A DNA stretch of 9,802 nucleotides, from the NCBI GenBank assembly GCA_030600625.1, contig JAUVLS010000026.1, positions 1 through 9,802 on the forward strand, given 5' to 3'. The notes beneath the pieces were generated by a model. The model searched no databases. It saw only the letters and a program-made list of their open reading frames with translations, and had not been told where the DNA came from. This DNA is from Bacteroidales bacterium (GTDB lineage Bacteria; Bacteroidota; Bacteroidia; Bacteroidales; UBA12077). Made by a program: the position numbers and the translations under genes. Shown one piece after another: positions 1 through 7,287 of this stretch. Every line of letters begins with the position of its first letter. The stretch's first letter is position 1.

Positions 1-16
1 CTTAGCGACTTTGCGA
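1..16. repeat. Two degenerate 8-base direct repeats at window edge
   Basis: The window opens with two adjacent near-identical 8-mers, cttagcga followed by ctttgcga, which differ at one position. They may be the tail of a longer tandem array lying outside the window. Short intergenic arrays built on a CTTTGCGA-like unit are, as far as I recall, common in Bacteroidota genomes, but that is memory and not shown here. Only two units are visible, so chance cannot be excluded. Confidence 0.3.
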
Positions 17-58
17 GATTATATATTTTCTGACTAAACTCAATAATTAATTTAAAAT

Positions 59-1174
59 ATGAAAATAACAAAAACGGTAACATACAATTTTATTCTTTTT
101 TCACTTTTTTTATTACAAATATCTTGTTCACATCAAGAAAAAACTGATGTAAAACAAGATACTAATGTAAAATCAGAGAGCGTAACAAAACGAGTTTCGG
201 TAATTGAAATTGATTCTCCTAAGTCGGGCGAGATGGTTACAATAGGAGATAATATAGAAGTGAAAATAGGATTGAAAGAATCAGATGTGAAAATAGATTC
301 TTTGAGTGTGGAATCAAATGGTTCTAAAACAGTTATAAATCCTGATAATTTATATTATACATGGGAAACCACCGGATTAAATACTGGATCAAATCAGTTA
401 AAAGTATTTGCATATTCCAATGGTAATAAAATAGATAGTTATTATTTGAAATTACGATTTAAATCAGATATTAAACCGGAGTTGTATGAGTGTAAGATTA
501 TAAATACATATCCACACGATAAAAATGCTTATACTCAAGGTTTATTTTTTGAAAATGGAATCATGTATGAAGGAACAGGCCAATATGGTGAATCTGTTTT
601 GAAGAAAATCAATTTTGAAACCGGTAAATTAATCTCGGAACTAAGCCTCCCTGCACAATACTTTGGAGAAGGTATAACAGCATTTAAAGATAAAATAATT
701 CAGTTGACATGGAGATCAAACACAGGGTTTGTTTACGACAAAAAGAGTTTTAAACTAATTACAACCTTGAAATATCCCACGCAGGGCTGGGGAATAACAA
801 CAGATGGGAAAAAATTAATCATGAGCGACGGAACTCAAACTATACATTTTCTTGATCCGGAATATTTTAATGAAATTGGCAAGATTGAAGTTTATGATCA
901 TGAAGGGCCGATTCGCAATTTAAATGAGCTTGAATATGTTGATGGAATTATTTATGCTAATGTATGGCAGACTGAAGAAATTATAGCTTTTGATCCGATA
1001 AATGGCAAAGTTTTAAAACGAATCGATTGCAGAAAAATAGTTCCGAATGGTTTTCATGGAGAAAGAGACAATGTACTGAATGGTATTGCTTACGATAAAA
1101 AAAATAACAGGTATTTTATTACAGGTAAACGTTGGCCAAGTTTGTTTGAAGTTAAGTTTGTGAAAAATGATTAA
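59..1174 (+). CDS. Glutaminyl-peptide cyclotransferase (glutamine cyclotransferase family), lipoprotein
   Basis: Predicted to convert N-terminal glutamine of peptides or proteins to pyroglutamate in the cell envelope. The 371-residue product starts with a lipoprotein-type signal: a Lys-containing n-region, a hydrophobic stretch at about residues 10-21 and a candidate lipidation Cys23 in LLQISC (Gln at -3 is not ideal). Residues about 46-140 are beta-rich and Ig-like, including SPKSGEMVTIGDNIEV. Residues about 142-369 match the bacterial/plant-type beta-propeller glutaminyl cyclase family: YTQGL (158-162), EGTGQYGES (171-179), YFGEGIT (201-207), GWGITTDG (243-250), a SDGT segment (256-259), LNELEYVDG (288-296), ANVW (300-303), LNGIAYD (340-346) and TGKRWPSLFEV (355-365). 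The catalytic core looks complete. The ATG follows an AT-rich leader without a clear Shine-Dalgarno sequence and gives a full signal peptide, which supports this start. The gene converges on the DUF5916 gene. Family assignment is firm; the physiological substrate is unknown. Confidence 0.92.
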   Translation: MKITKTVTYNFILFSLFLLQISCSHQEKTDVKQDTNVKSESVTKRVSVIEIDSPKSGEMVTIGDNIEVKIGLKESDVKIDSLSVESNGSKTVINPDNLYYTWETTGLNTGSNQLKVFAYSNGNKIDSYYLKLRFKSDIKPELYECKIINTYPHDKNAYTQGLFFENGIMYEGTGQYGESVLKKINFETGKLISELSLPAQYFGEGITAFKDKIIQLTWRSNTGFVYDKKSFKLITTLKYPTQGWGITTDGKKLIMSDGTQTIHFLDPEYFNEIGKIEVYDHEGPIRNLNELEYVDGIIYANVWQTEEIIAFDPINGKVLKRIDCRKIVPNGFHGERDNVLNGIAYDKKNNRYFITGKRWPSLFEVKFVKND

Positions 1175-1176
1175 AT

Positions 1177-1198
1177 CATCAGACAAAAATGTCAGATG
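1177..1198. terminator. Imperfect hairpin between convergent genes, possible bidirectional terminator
   Basis: Just after the stop codon of the plus-strand gene, CATC-A-GACA pairs with TGTC-A-GATG around an AAAA loop, giving two 4-bp stem halves with an internal A:A mismatch. On the minus strand it is followed by a T-rich stretch extending into the end of the plus-strand gene, so it could terminate the DUF5916 transcript. There is no good U-tract on the plus strand. The position between two converging genes supports the call, but the stem is weak. Confidence 0.35.
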
Positions 1199-1216
1199 TG
1201 CAAATATTAATTTGCA
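1199..1216. repeat. Perfect 7-bp inverted repeat over the DUF5916 stop codon
   Basis: TGCAAAT and ATTTGCA flank a four-base ATTA loop. The stop codon of the minus-strand gene (1207-1209) lies in the loop. The stem is AT-rich and no U-tract follows on the plus strand. It may help terminate transcription from either side together with the hairpin at 1177-1198, or simply protect the mRNA 3' end. Confidence 0.35.
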
Positions 1217-3792
1217 ATTCTAAACGTGAGTTTTACAAGAAAAACATTGTATGGATGAATATTAAATAAAGCATCAATATCATCATAAAAAGCAAAATTT
1301 CCCTGATCTACACTTCCTGTCTTGCTTTGTGTCCAAACAAGATATAATAAGGATCCTGGCCTGTATTCCCATCTTACAACTAAATTTGACCTGAATTGTC
1401 GGAAATTGAAATCGTAGTCGTTTTCATAATCTTCAGTTGAAAAAGACATGTCTGTACTGTAACGATCTTCAAATTTATCGGCATTAGGGTTTGTTATGTA
1501 TTTTGGGTCGGAATAATCTACAGCAGTGATAAAAGGGGAACCGTAATACTGAATTGTCAATTCCGGTGTAATGGTGTAGTCAATTCTCACAGTTAAATCG
1601 GTTGTAATTTGATCAATTTGAGCAAACACGTAACGATCTTCATTATTATATTCTTCTGTAGTTACATATTGCAGTTCTCTGTTTGACACAGAATAACTTG
1701 GCATAAATGACAGCTTTAAAGCATCAAAAGGGCGATAAACAAGATCAATACCATACCAGGAACTCTTCCTGGAATTTTCGAATCCCCAATTGGTTCCTGT
1801 ATTACCATAAACCTGTAGTTTTTTTCTACGGTCTGTTCCAAAATGCATCCAATAATTAAAGCTTCCGGGATATTTAATTGATGGCCCTCCTCTTAACATA
1901 TCATTTTGAGTACTTTCTCCTTCAAGATTTGTGCCTCCACCAAACGACCAATGATTTTTAAATTGCATCCACATGTTAACATTTCCGCCATAAAAATTAT
2001 TGTTTAAGCCAAAATCCCAACCACTCCATTGATTAAAATTAAGACTCATATTTCTAAAAATACTAAATGGTTCACTCCATCGGTATCCTGCCCAAAATAC
2101 CTGGAATATTGCATCTGAATGATGTAAGAAGCCCACATCATTAGTTTCAAATTCAGGCGAACGCCATGTAATCCAGGTCATCCATCTCCATTTACTGCTT
2201 CCTTGTTTCCCTGCCTGGATTGTACCTGCTTGACCGGTCATTGAAGTGCGAGTAGAATCAAAACTTGTATAATTATTATCTGGCCGCTGGAAATATCTTC
2301 GAGATGATTCTTGTTGTGATATTATTGCTGTACTGTCACCTCGAATATGACTCATGGCATATTTTAATGTTATGTAGTATTTTTTATCTTTTAAATATTG
2401 GGTAAAATCAATGCCTCCTGTGTATGCATCGGCATTTAAATAATCAAGATGATCATCATTTATAAAACGATTTGTTGATGTAAACATACCACCAACGATT
2501 GTATTATTATCATTTAAATCTTTTTGAACTCGTGTAACAAAATAATTTGTCATAGGCTCAACAGTTTCTTTTCTTCTTTCACCGTTATTATCAATCTCGG
2601 CCTTTTCTTCTGCTGTTACATTCTCTATAATCCCGATTGATAATCCATTTTTAGTTTTACCGGTTAGTTTTAGTGCACCTAAAATAGTTGTGTTTTCCGG
2701 CATATCTGCATACTCTTCATCACCTAAATCCGGATAATAGTGAGGAGATCGGCCAATACGTCTTGAGTAAAACAAGTTATCACGTGCAAATGAGTTTCCT
2801 CCTCCCGAAATCTGAAAATTTGTAATATTTCTACCTTCAATAAAGAATGGCCGTTTTTCCTGGAAATAAGTTTCAAAGGCGGTTAAGTTAACATCAGAAG
2901 GGTCGGCCTCTACTTGCCCAAAATCAGGATTTATGGTAAAATCTAAAGTAAAATCGTTTGTAATTCCAATTTTACCATCAATTCCGGCACCAAAACTAGG
3001 TTCAAATCCTTCAGAAAATGGATTATCTTCATCTTTTGTATAAGATTCTGTTTTCGCAAGAATATATGGTGATATTTCAATTTGGCGTTTTGGTTTAATA
3101 TTTTTTATCCCGTGTAATTCACCAAAATGTCGAACCCAGCCCGATTCGTCTTGCGAAAAATATGCCCAATGCGATTGCTCTTCGTTTCTGAAAAAGCGTC
3201 TGTTTATCTGAAAACCCCAAACCTGGCTTTCTTTGTGATTACTAAATCGTAATTGAGTAAATGGAATTTTCATTTCGGCAATCCAGCCAAGGCTATCGAT
3301 ACTCGTTTTAAGGTACCAAATCGGGTCCCAGGTTGAATCCCAACTATCACCATCGTTGCTGATCATTTCATCACCTTTCACTCCTGAAACTGATCCGGTA
3401 AATGAAAAAGCCGTACGTTTATCGAAATAACTATCAATATTTACTTCAACCCAGTCGCCATCAAACCCATCGCGACGAGACATTCGCCTGACTATTTTTT
3501 CAGGTTCGGTATCGAAAGCACGAATTAAAACATACAAGTTATTATCATCATATAATACTTTAAATGCGGTTTCTTGTGAAGGCTCCTCTCCATCGTTAGG
3601 AGATCGCTGTATAAAATTGCCAGACCATTCTACAATATCCCAAATATTATTGTCAATTAATCCGTCAATTTTAGGAGGCCCGTTACTTATTCTTTTAGTA
3701 TTGTAAAATCTTTTTTCAGTAGTATTCTCTTGAGCAACAGCAGTAAACATTAAAAAAATTAAAATTGCCGTAATTAAGTGTTTTAATTTCAT
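1207..3792 (-). CDS. CBM9-like domain / DUF5916 outer-membrane beta-barrel protein
   Basis: An 861-residue envelope protein. Residues 1-20 form a Sec signal peptide (MKLKHLITAILIFLMFTAVA) with likely cleavage after AVA. Residues about 40-230 resemble the carbohydrate-binding-module-family-9-like fold: PPKIDGLIDNNIWD (39-52), YDDNNLYVLIRAFD (81-94), then WVEVNIDSY (114-122) and WIAEMKIPFTQLRF (170-183). Residues about 235-861 are the DUF5916 region, with the family-typical INPDFGQVEADPSDVN (287-302), EKRPFFIEG (312-320) and FYSRRIGR (341-348), followed by many amphipathic, Tyr/Trp-rich strands ending in KLTFRIAN, as expected for an outer-membrane barrel. The length is normal for the family. 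The biochemical function of DUF5916 is not established; carbohydrate or surface-ligand binding is suggested only by the CBM9-like part. The ATG is followed directly by a full signal peptide, which fixes the start. The gene is transcribed alone. Confidence 0.9.
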   Translation of the reverse strand: MKLKHLITAILIFLMFTAVAQENTTEKRFYNTKRISNGPPKIDGLIDNNIWDIVEWSGNFIQRSPNDGEEPSQETAFKVLYDDNNLYVLIRAFDTEPEKIVRRMSRRDGFDGDWVEVNIDSYFDKRTAFSFTGSVSGVKGDEMISNDGDSWDSTWDPIWYLKTSIDSLGWIAEMKIPFTQLRFSNHKESQVWGFQINRRFFRNEEQSHWAYFSQDESGWVRHFGELHGIKNIKPKRQIEISPYILAKTESYTKDEDNPFSEGFEPSFGAGIDGKIGITNDFTLDFTINPDFGQVEADPSDVNLTAFETYFQEKRPFFIEGRNITNFQISGGGNSFARDNLFYSRRIGRSPHYYPDLGDEEYADMPENTTILGALKLTGKTKNGLSIGIIENVTAEEKAEIDNNGERRKETVEPMTNYFVTRVQKDLNDNNTIVGGMFTSTNRFINDDHLDYLNADAYTGGIDFTQYLKDKKYYITLKYAMSHIRGDSTAIISQQESSRRYFQRPDNNYTSFDSTRTSMTGQAGTIQAGKQGSSKWRWMTWITWRSPEFETNDVGFLHHSDAIFQVFWAGYRWSEPFSIFRNMSLNFNQWSGWDFGLNNNFYGGNVNMWMQFKNHWSFGGGTNLEGESTQNDMLRGGPSIKYPGSFNYWMHFGTDRRKKLQVYGNTGTNWGFENSRKSSWYGIDLVYRPFDALKLSFMPSYSVSNRELQYVTTEEYNNEDRYVFAQIDQITTDLTVRIDYTITPELTIQYYGSPFITAVDYSDPKYITNPNADKFEDRYSTDMSFSTEDYENDYDFNFRQFRSNLVVRWEYRPGSLLYLVWTQSKTGSVDQGNFAFYDDIDALFNIHPYNVFLVKLTFRIAN

Positions 3793-3914
3793 TGTAAATA
3801 ATTAATTTATAATTAGGAAAACCAGCATTAAAGACGAAAAGAATTGCAAAATGTTGCATACATTTCTTTAATTTCTTTATTAAGATTTGTTTTGAGATAT
3901 ATTTTTAGTTTACA

Positions 3915-3922
3915 CAAAACTA
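3915..3922 (-). promoter_or_regulatory. Candidate Bacteroidota -7 element for the DUF5916 gene
   Basis: Read on the minus strand this is TAGTTTTG, an exact match to the Bacteroidota -7 consensus TAnnTTTG. It lies about 120 bases upstream of the DUF5916 start codon, so transcription from it would give a leader of roughly 110-120 nt. I could not find a good TTTG -33 element at the expected spacing, and an eight-base motif with two free positions in AT-rich DNA can occur by chance. Confidence 0.3.
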
Positions 3923-4082
3923 ATGCCATGCACGGTAAATATTTAACAGTATGCGAGTTGTGTTTTTGGTGCTAATAAATGTAGTGGTAAAAATATACTA
4001 TTTCGGACAAATTTGTACGATTTTGGGATAGTTTCGAAGTTTTGAAACGATTTGTAATGAAGATATCAGAATTTTATTAAAA

Positions 4083-4172
4083 AAAAGATTGTATGCTGAA
4101 TAGAATATTTATGAATAATTTAACTATTTATGAACCTAAAATTTCTTCTAGGGGAAGTACATACAATCTTTT
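4083..4172. repeat. 13-bp perfect inverted repeat with 64-base spacer
   Basis: AAAAGATTGTATG at 4083-4095 is the exact reverse complement of CATACAATCTTTT at 4160-4172. The arms bracket a 64-base AT-rich interior that contains two copies of TATTTATGAA 19 bases apart. It could be the terminal repeats of a miniature mobile element remnant, the stem of an RNA, or a paired protein-binding site. I find no convincing target-site duplication outside the arms, so the mobile-element reading is unproven. Confidence 0.5.
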
Positions 4173-4276
4173 CTGGCAGCTAAAGTATACAATGTATCAG
4201 GGGTTTAAAAATTAATTCTATAACCGGAGTTTATAAGTGTACTAAAAGCAATTATATTAAATTAACAGGAGTTAAT

Positions 4277-4300
4277 AGTGGATTATCCACTAAAAAAAAA
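4277..4300. repeat. 15-base palindrome next to an A-tract
   Basis: AGTGGAT and ATCCACT form a perfect inverted repeat around a single central T at 4277-4291, followed at once by a run of A (4292-4300). On the plus strand the hairpin is followed by A rather than T, and on the minus strand the T-run comes before the hairpin, so it is not a standard intrinsic terminator in either direction. The short spacer and symmetry resemble an operator for a dimeric regulator. It is not close to the start of any gene in this window. Confidence 0.5.
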
Positions 4301-4372
4301 TAGAATATTGCAGAAAGGCCGATGAAAAGCATTGTTTGTTTTTCCTTGAATGTTGTTTGTATGTGAATATAG

Positions 4373-4395
4373 GTTATTCCTTATTTTAAGGTAAC
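4373..4395 (-). terminator. Bulged hairpin downstream of hydF, weak terminator candidate
   Basis: CCTTA (4379-4383) pairs with TAAGG (4387-4391) around a TTT loop, and GTTA (4373-4376) pairs with TAAC (4392-4395) across a two-base bulge, giving nine base pairs. It begins 26 bases after the hydF stop codon on the minus strand. The sequence that follows on that strand is AT-rich but has no real T-run, so at best this is a weak terminator or an mRNA 3'-end stabiliser. Confidence 0.3.
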
Positions 4396-4400
4396 AGTAA

Positions 4401-4415
4401 AATTCATCATGAATT
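4401..4415. repeat. 15-base palindrome just after the hydF stop
   Basis: AATTCAT and ATGAATT are perfect reverse complements around a single C, starting six bases beyond the hydF stop codon. It may add to 3'-end structure of the hydF transcript. The sequence is AT-rich and short, so chance is possible. Confidence 0.35.
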
Positions 4416-4421
4416 AGAAAA

Positions 4422-5651
4422 TTACAAATAATCCATTACCGATTGTTTGGTTTTCATAAACGGAGCTACTGCCCGTTCATAAATTCCTTGTACATATGCG
4501 ATTGCCATTCCGTAGTTGGTAACAGGTATTCCTGCATCAATGGCAGGACGTAATCTGTTTATCAATTGTTTTCTGGTAATAACACATCCTCCGCACTGAA
4601 CAACTAATGCATATTCTTTTATATCACGAGGCAATTTGTCAAGTCCTGCAACAACGTCATATTCAAGTTTCTTACCTGTAAAGTTAGAAATCCAACGAGG
4701 AATTTTTACCCTGCCAATATCATCACACGATACATGGTGTGTGCATGATTCCAAGCTTAACACTCGATCACCATCTTTTAATTCTGAGATTTTAGGAGTG
4801 CCTTTCAAAAAATGCTCAAACTCTCCTTTAAATCTTGCCAACATAATACTAAAGCTTGTTAAAGGAATATTCCTTGGAATAGAAGCATCGGCTTTTGTAA
4901 AAATCTGGCTGTCGGTTATGGCAAGTGCCGGAGTAATTTTTGTTTTACGCAAAAAAGCGTCTACTTCACGTTCTTTTAGAACAATAGCTACAGCATCATT
5001 ATCCAGAATGTCACGAATGGCTTGCACCTGAGGTAGAATCATTCTGCCTGCAGGAGCTTCAATATCAATTGGTGTAATTAACAAAACAATATCACCATAC
5101 GATAATAAATCGCCAACCAACGATGGAGTTTTATATGCCGATTCAGGGATTGTTGTTTTTATTAAACGAATTAGTTTCTCAAGATTCCCGGCTTTTATGG
5201 TATCAAATTCTATTATTGTTGCGTTGGTTTGTGAAACAATGGAAGTGCGTGAATCATCACCTAATTGCTTAATGTCAGATTTGTTATGAACGATAAAGAA
5301 AGGTATATCAGCGTTTTTAAATTCTTCGATCAACATTTTTTCAAAGTCCCCAAATATATTTTCTGTAATAACCAGAATAGCTAAATCGATAGTTTTAATT
5401 GAAATTAAAGTTTTTTCAATTCGTTTATTTCCCAATTCACCTTTATCATCAATTCCTGCTGTGTCGATTAAAATTACTGGTCCGAAGCCGGTTATTTCAA
5501 ATGATTTTTTTACCGGATCGGTAGTTGTTCCTGCAAAATCTGAAACAATAGCTACATCTTGCCCCGCAAGTCGGTTTATTAATGAACTTTTCCCGTTATT
5601 TCGTCGCCCGTAAATTCCTATATGTGGTTTTGATTCTTTTCCTTTTGTCAT
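4422..5651 (-). CDS. hydF: [FeFe]-hydrogenase H-cluster maturation GTPase HydF
   Basis: HydF is the cytoplasmic scaffold on which the 2Fe subcluster of [FeFe]-hydrogenase is assembled with the radical-SAM enzymes HydE and HydG and then delivered to the hydrogenase. The 409-residue length is normal for the family. The N-terminal GTPase domain shows Walker A GRRNNGKS (15-22), the switch-I GTTT (41-44), DTAG (63-66) and NKSD (123-126). A dimerisation domain follows at about residues 175-270. The C-terminal cluster-binding domain has Cys303-x-His305, 46 residues, then Gln352-Cys353-Gly-Gly-Cys356, matching the family pattern CxH-x(44-53)-HCxxC except that the second His is Gln. The three Cys ligands are kept, so the protein is probably functional. 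The start codon lies one base after the stop of the upstream membrane-protein gene and has no clear Shine-Dalgarno sequence, so translational coupling is likely. hydE, hydG and the hydrogenase gene are absent from the window. The gene is visibly richer in GC than the membrane-protein gene before it. Confidence 0.96.
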   Translation of the reverse strand: MTKGKESKPHIGIYGRRNNGKSSLINRLAGQDVAIVSDFAGTTTDPVKKSFEITGFGPVILIDTAGIDDKGELGNKRIEKTLISIKTIDLAILVITENIFGDFEKMLIEEFKNADIPFFIVHNKSDIKQLGDDSRTSIVSQTNATIIEFDTIKAGNLEKLIRLIKTTIPESAYKTPSLVGDLLSYGDIVLLITPIDIEAPAGRMILPQVQAIRDILDNDAVAIVLKEREVDAFLRKTKITPALAITDSQIFTKADASIPRNIPLTSFSIMLARFKGEFEHFLKGTPKISELKDGDRVLSLESCTHHVSCDDIGRVKIPRWISNFTGKKLEYDVVAGLDKLPRDIKEYALVVQCGGCVITRKQLINRLRPAIDAGIPVTNYGMAIAYVQGIYERAVAPFMKTKQSVMDYL

Positions 5652-5652
5652 T

Positions 5653-7287
5653 TTAATCTATTATTGACGGTTTTCTTGTTTTTTTATCAAACTGAAATTG
5701 TGAATATTTTAAAATTTCAATTTTATCAACGCATGTAATTGTATCTTCAGGATTCCCTAAATGTTCAATGATTTTATCTCTGTTAATTTTGTTTGATATA
5801 ATAAAGTTAAATCCCGGATTGCCAAACTTTCCCTTTTTATTCTGAAAATACCAGTTTTCATTCATAACATGATACCAAATCGAAAGGTTGTCTAAAACTG
5901 TGTACACACGCACATCTTCTCTTGAAAACATGGTAATGTATTTAGCTTTCCAGTATTCAGCAACTCCAAATTTTATATTTTCTTGTTTTGATAACTGATC
6001 AATACATTTTACACTCTCAGGATAATAAGTCATAAAGTTATTTAATCCTTTTGATAAGTTATTATTACTAACTTTTTTAATTATAAAAATTGATTCAACA
6101 AACATGATTAAAACAATGAATACTATTAAATAGTTTGCTGAAAATCGTTTCGCTTCATATAGCTTGTAAATTAAATAAGCATAACTGAACATCCCCAAGT
6201 ACAAACTATAAATATTGTATCTTAAAAGTGCCCAGCTTACATAATTGCCATTAATTATTGGAGTTACAAGTACAATAAATAAAACAGGAATAAAAATTAA
6301 TAAGTATATAAATTCTAATTCGTTGAACTTTTTTTTCTTGATTGCGAAAATGCCATTTTTAATTAGCAGATACAGGTGAATAGCAAAACTCAATAAAAAT
6401 AAAATATCAATTATTCCTCTGAAATCTAATTCCATTATATAATTCGTATGCTGTTCAAGGAAGATTTTTAAAGCAGGAATAATATTATTAAAGTTGAAAA
6501 CTTTCCAGGATAAACCAATAATATGAATGTAGCCGGATAATTTTAACATCCTGAATAAAAATAAGCCAATTAATATTGAAGCAGAATTTGCAACTAATAC
6601 TTTTATGTACCTTTTTTTATTTTCGATGTGAATTAAGAAAACAAATATTAGAGCGAATATCGGGAACGAAAACATAACAATATATAATCTATCATTAATA
6701 ACAGATAAAATGCTTACTATGAAAAGAATAATAAGATGAATGTTTTTCCCGTATTTCAAATATCTAAAAAGTAGAATAAAAGAAATTAAAAACATTATAA
6801 ACGCACCCAGATGATAACTGATGCTTAACAAATAAAAAGTATATACAAAATCATTATTTACCAGCGATACTAATAAAAATAGAGTCATCAGTAAAACAGC
6901 AAAACTTAAATGAATATAATTTATTGATTTGAAGATGACTTTATAAAGACCAGAGAGCAATAACAATATAATTGTTAGTTGAACCAGACTAAAAATCAAG
7001 CATGCAGGAATAAAATGATTGAAAAAGCTTCTTACTATGAAAAACAATAACATATCAGGTAAAAAATTGGGAGCTCCATTTAAATGCCACCCTGCAAATC
7101 CGCTTTTATCAATAAAAAGATCTTTATAAATGGAGGGAAGGTAAAGCGTATCTGAATTAAAATATGTGTAAATTTGTTTTTCGTTGATTGTTGCAAATAT
7201 GATTACAGCTAAAATAATATTGATTAGTATAGATGTTACGAAGAATATTTTTTGATACGAAGTTTTTTGTAAAATGCTTTTTTTCAT
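5653..7287 (-). CDS. Polytopic membrane protein, GT-C glycosyltransferase-like, unknown specificity
   Basis: I do not recognise a named family. The 544-residue protein has about 11-12 predicted membrane segments between residues 15 and 403 (for example about 15-35, 93-116, 124-144, 152-174, 182-198, 229-246, 290-308, 325-343, 384-403) and a C-terminal soluble part of about 140 residues (405-544). The first non-cytoplasmic loop (about 36-76) carries FNSDTLYLP with Asp46 and GWHLNGAPNFLPD with Asp78, the position where GT-C enzymes that use polyprenyl-phosphate-linked sugars place acidic catalytic residues. Another polar motif inside the membrane region is NDRLY (198-202). This architecture is the basis for the GT-C-like call; no diagnostic signature is present, so it could be another kind of envelope membrane protein. 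Base composition is very AT-rich. The gene precedes hydF by one base and is divergent from the flippase-like gene. The ATG lies 31 bases from a TAnnTTTG-type element and gives a normal Lys-rich N-terminus. Confidence 0.75.
   Translation of the reverse strand: MKKSILQKTSYQKIFFVTSILINIILAVIIFATINEKQIYTYFNSDTLYLPSIYKDLFIDKSGFAGWHLNGAPNFLPDMLLFFIVRSFFNHFIPACLIFSLVQLTIILLLLSGLYKVIFKSINYIHLSFAVLLMTLFLLVSLVNNDFVYTFYLLSISYHLGAFIMFLISFILLFRYLKYGKNIHLIILFIVSILSVINDRLYIVMFSFPIFALIFVFLIHIENKKRYIKVLVANSASILIGLFLFRMLKLSGYIHIIGLSWKVFNFNNIIPALKIFLEQHTNYIMELDFRGIIDILFLLSFAIHLYLLIKNGIFAIKKKKFNELEFIYLLIFIPVLFIVLVTPIINGNYVSWALLRYNIYSLYLGMFSYAYLIYKLYEAKRFSANYLIVFIVLIMFVESIFIIKKVSNNNLSKGLNNFMTYYPESVKCIDQLSKQENIKFGVAEYWKAKYITMFSREDVRVYTVLDNLSIWYHVMNENWYFQNKKGKFGNPGFNFIISNKINRDKIIEHLGNPEDTITCVDKIEILKYSQFQFDKKTRKPSIID

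Larger units (their letters stand above)
3793..4421. other. 629-base intergenic region with inverted repeats, no convincing gene
   Basis: This gap lies between the start of the DUF5916 gene and the end of hydF. The part nearest 3793 is probably the 5' leader and promoter of the DUF5916 gene. The rest holds a 13-base inverted repeat (4083-4095 with 4160-4172), a 10-base direct repeat TATTTATGAA (4106-4115 and 4125-4134), a 15-base palindrome next to an A-tract (4277-4300), a bulged hairpin (4373-4395) and a second 15-base palindrome (4401-4415). The only notable reading frame is 40 codons on the plus strand (4093-4215), which I do not recognise and do not call as a gene. I see no tRNA-like or riboswitch-like structure. 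Such a long gap in an otherwise tightly packed window suggests a remnant element, a small RNA or a decayed gene. Confidence 0.6.

Noticed and set aside
4031..4048. Small inverted repeat GTTTC...GAAAC in the gap
   Set aside because: A five-base stem with an eight-base loop is expected by chance in AT-rich DNA.
4283..4291. TTATCCACT, eight of nine bases of a DnaA box, in a palindrome near an A-tract
   Set aside because: It is a single site with no cluster of further boxes and no dnaA, dnaN or plasmid replication gene nearby, so an origin is not supported.
4322..4366. 14-codon frame starting MKSIVCF in the gap before hydF
   Set aside because: It is too short, with no conserved features and no visible initiation signal.
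4636..5031. A 131-codon open frame on the plus strand inside hydF
   Set aside because: It lies antisense within a complete, strongly recognised HydF coding region; the predicted protein is Ser/Thr-rich and low in recognisable structure.
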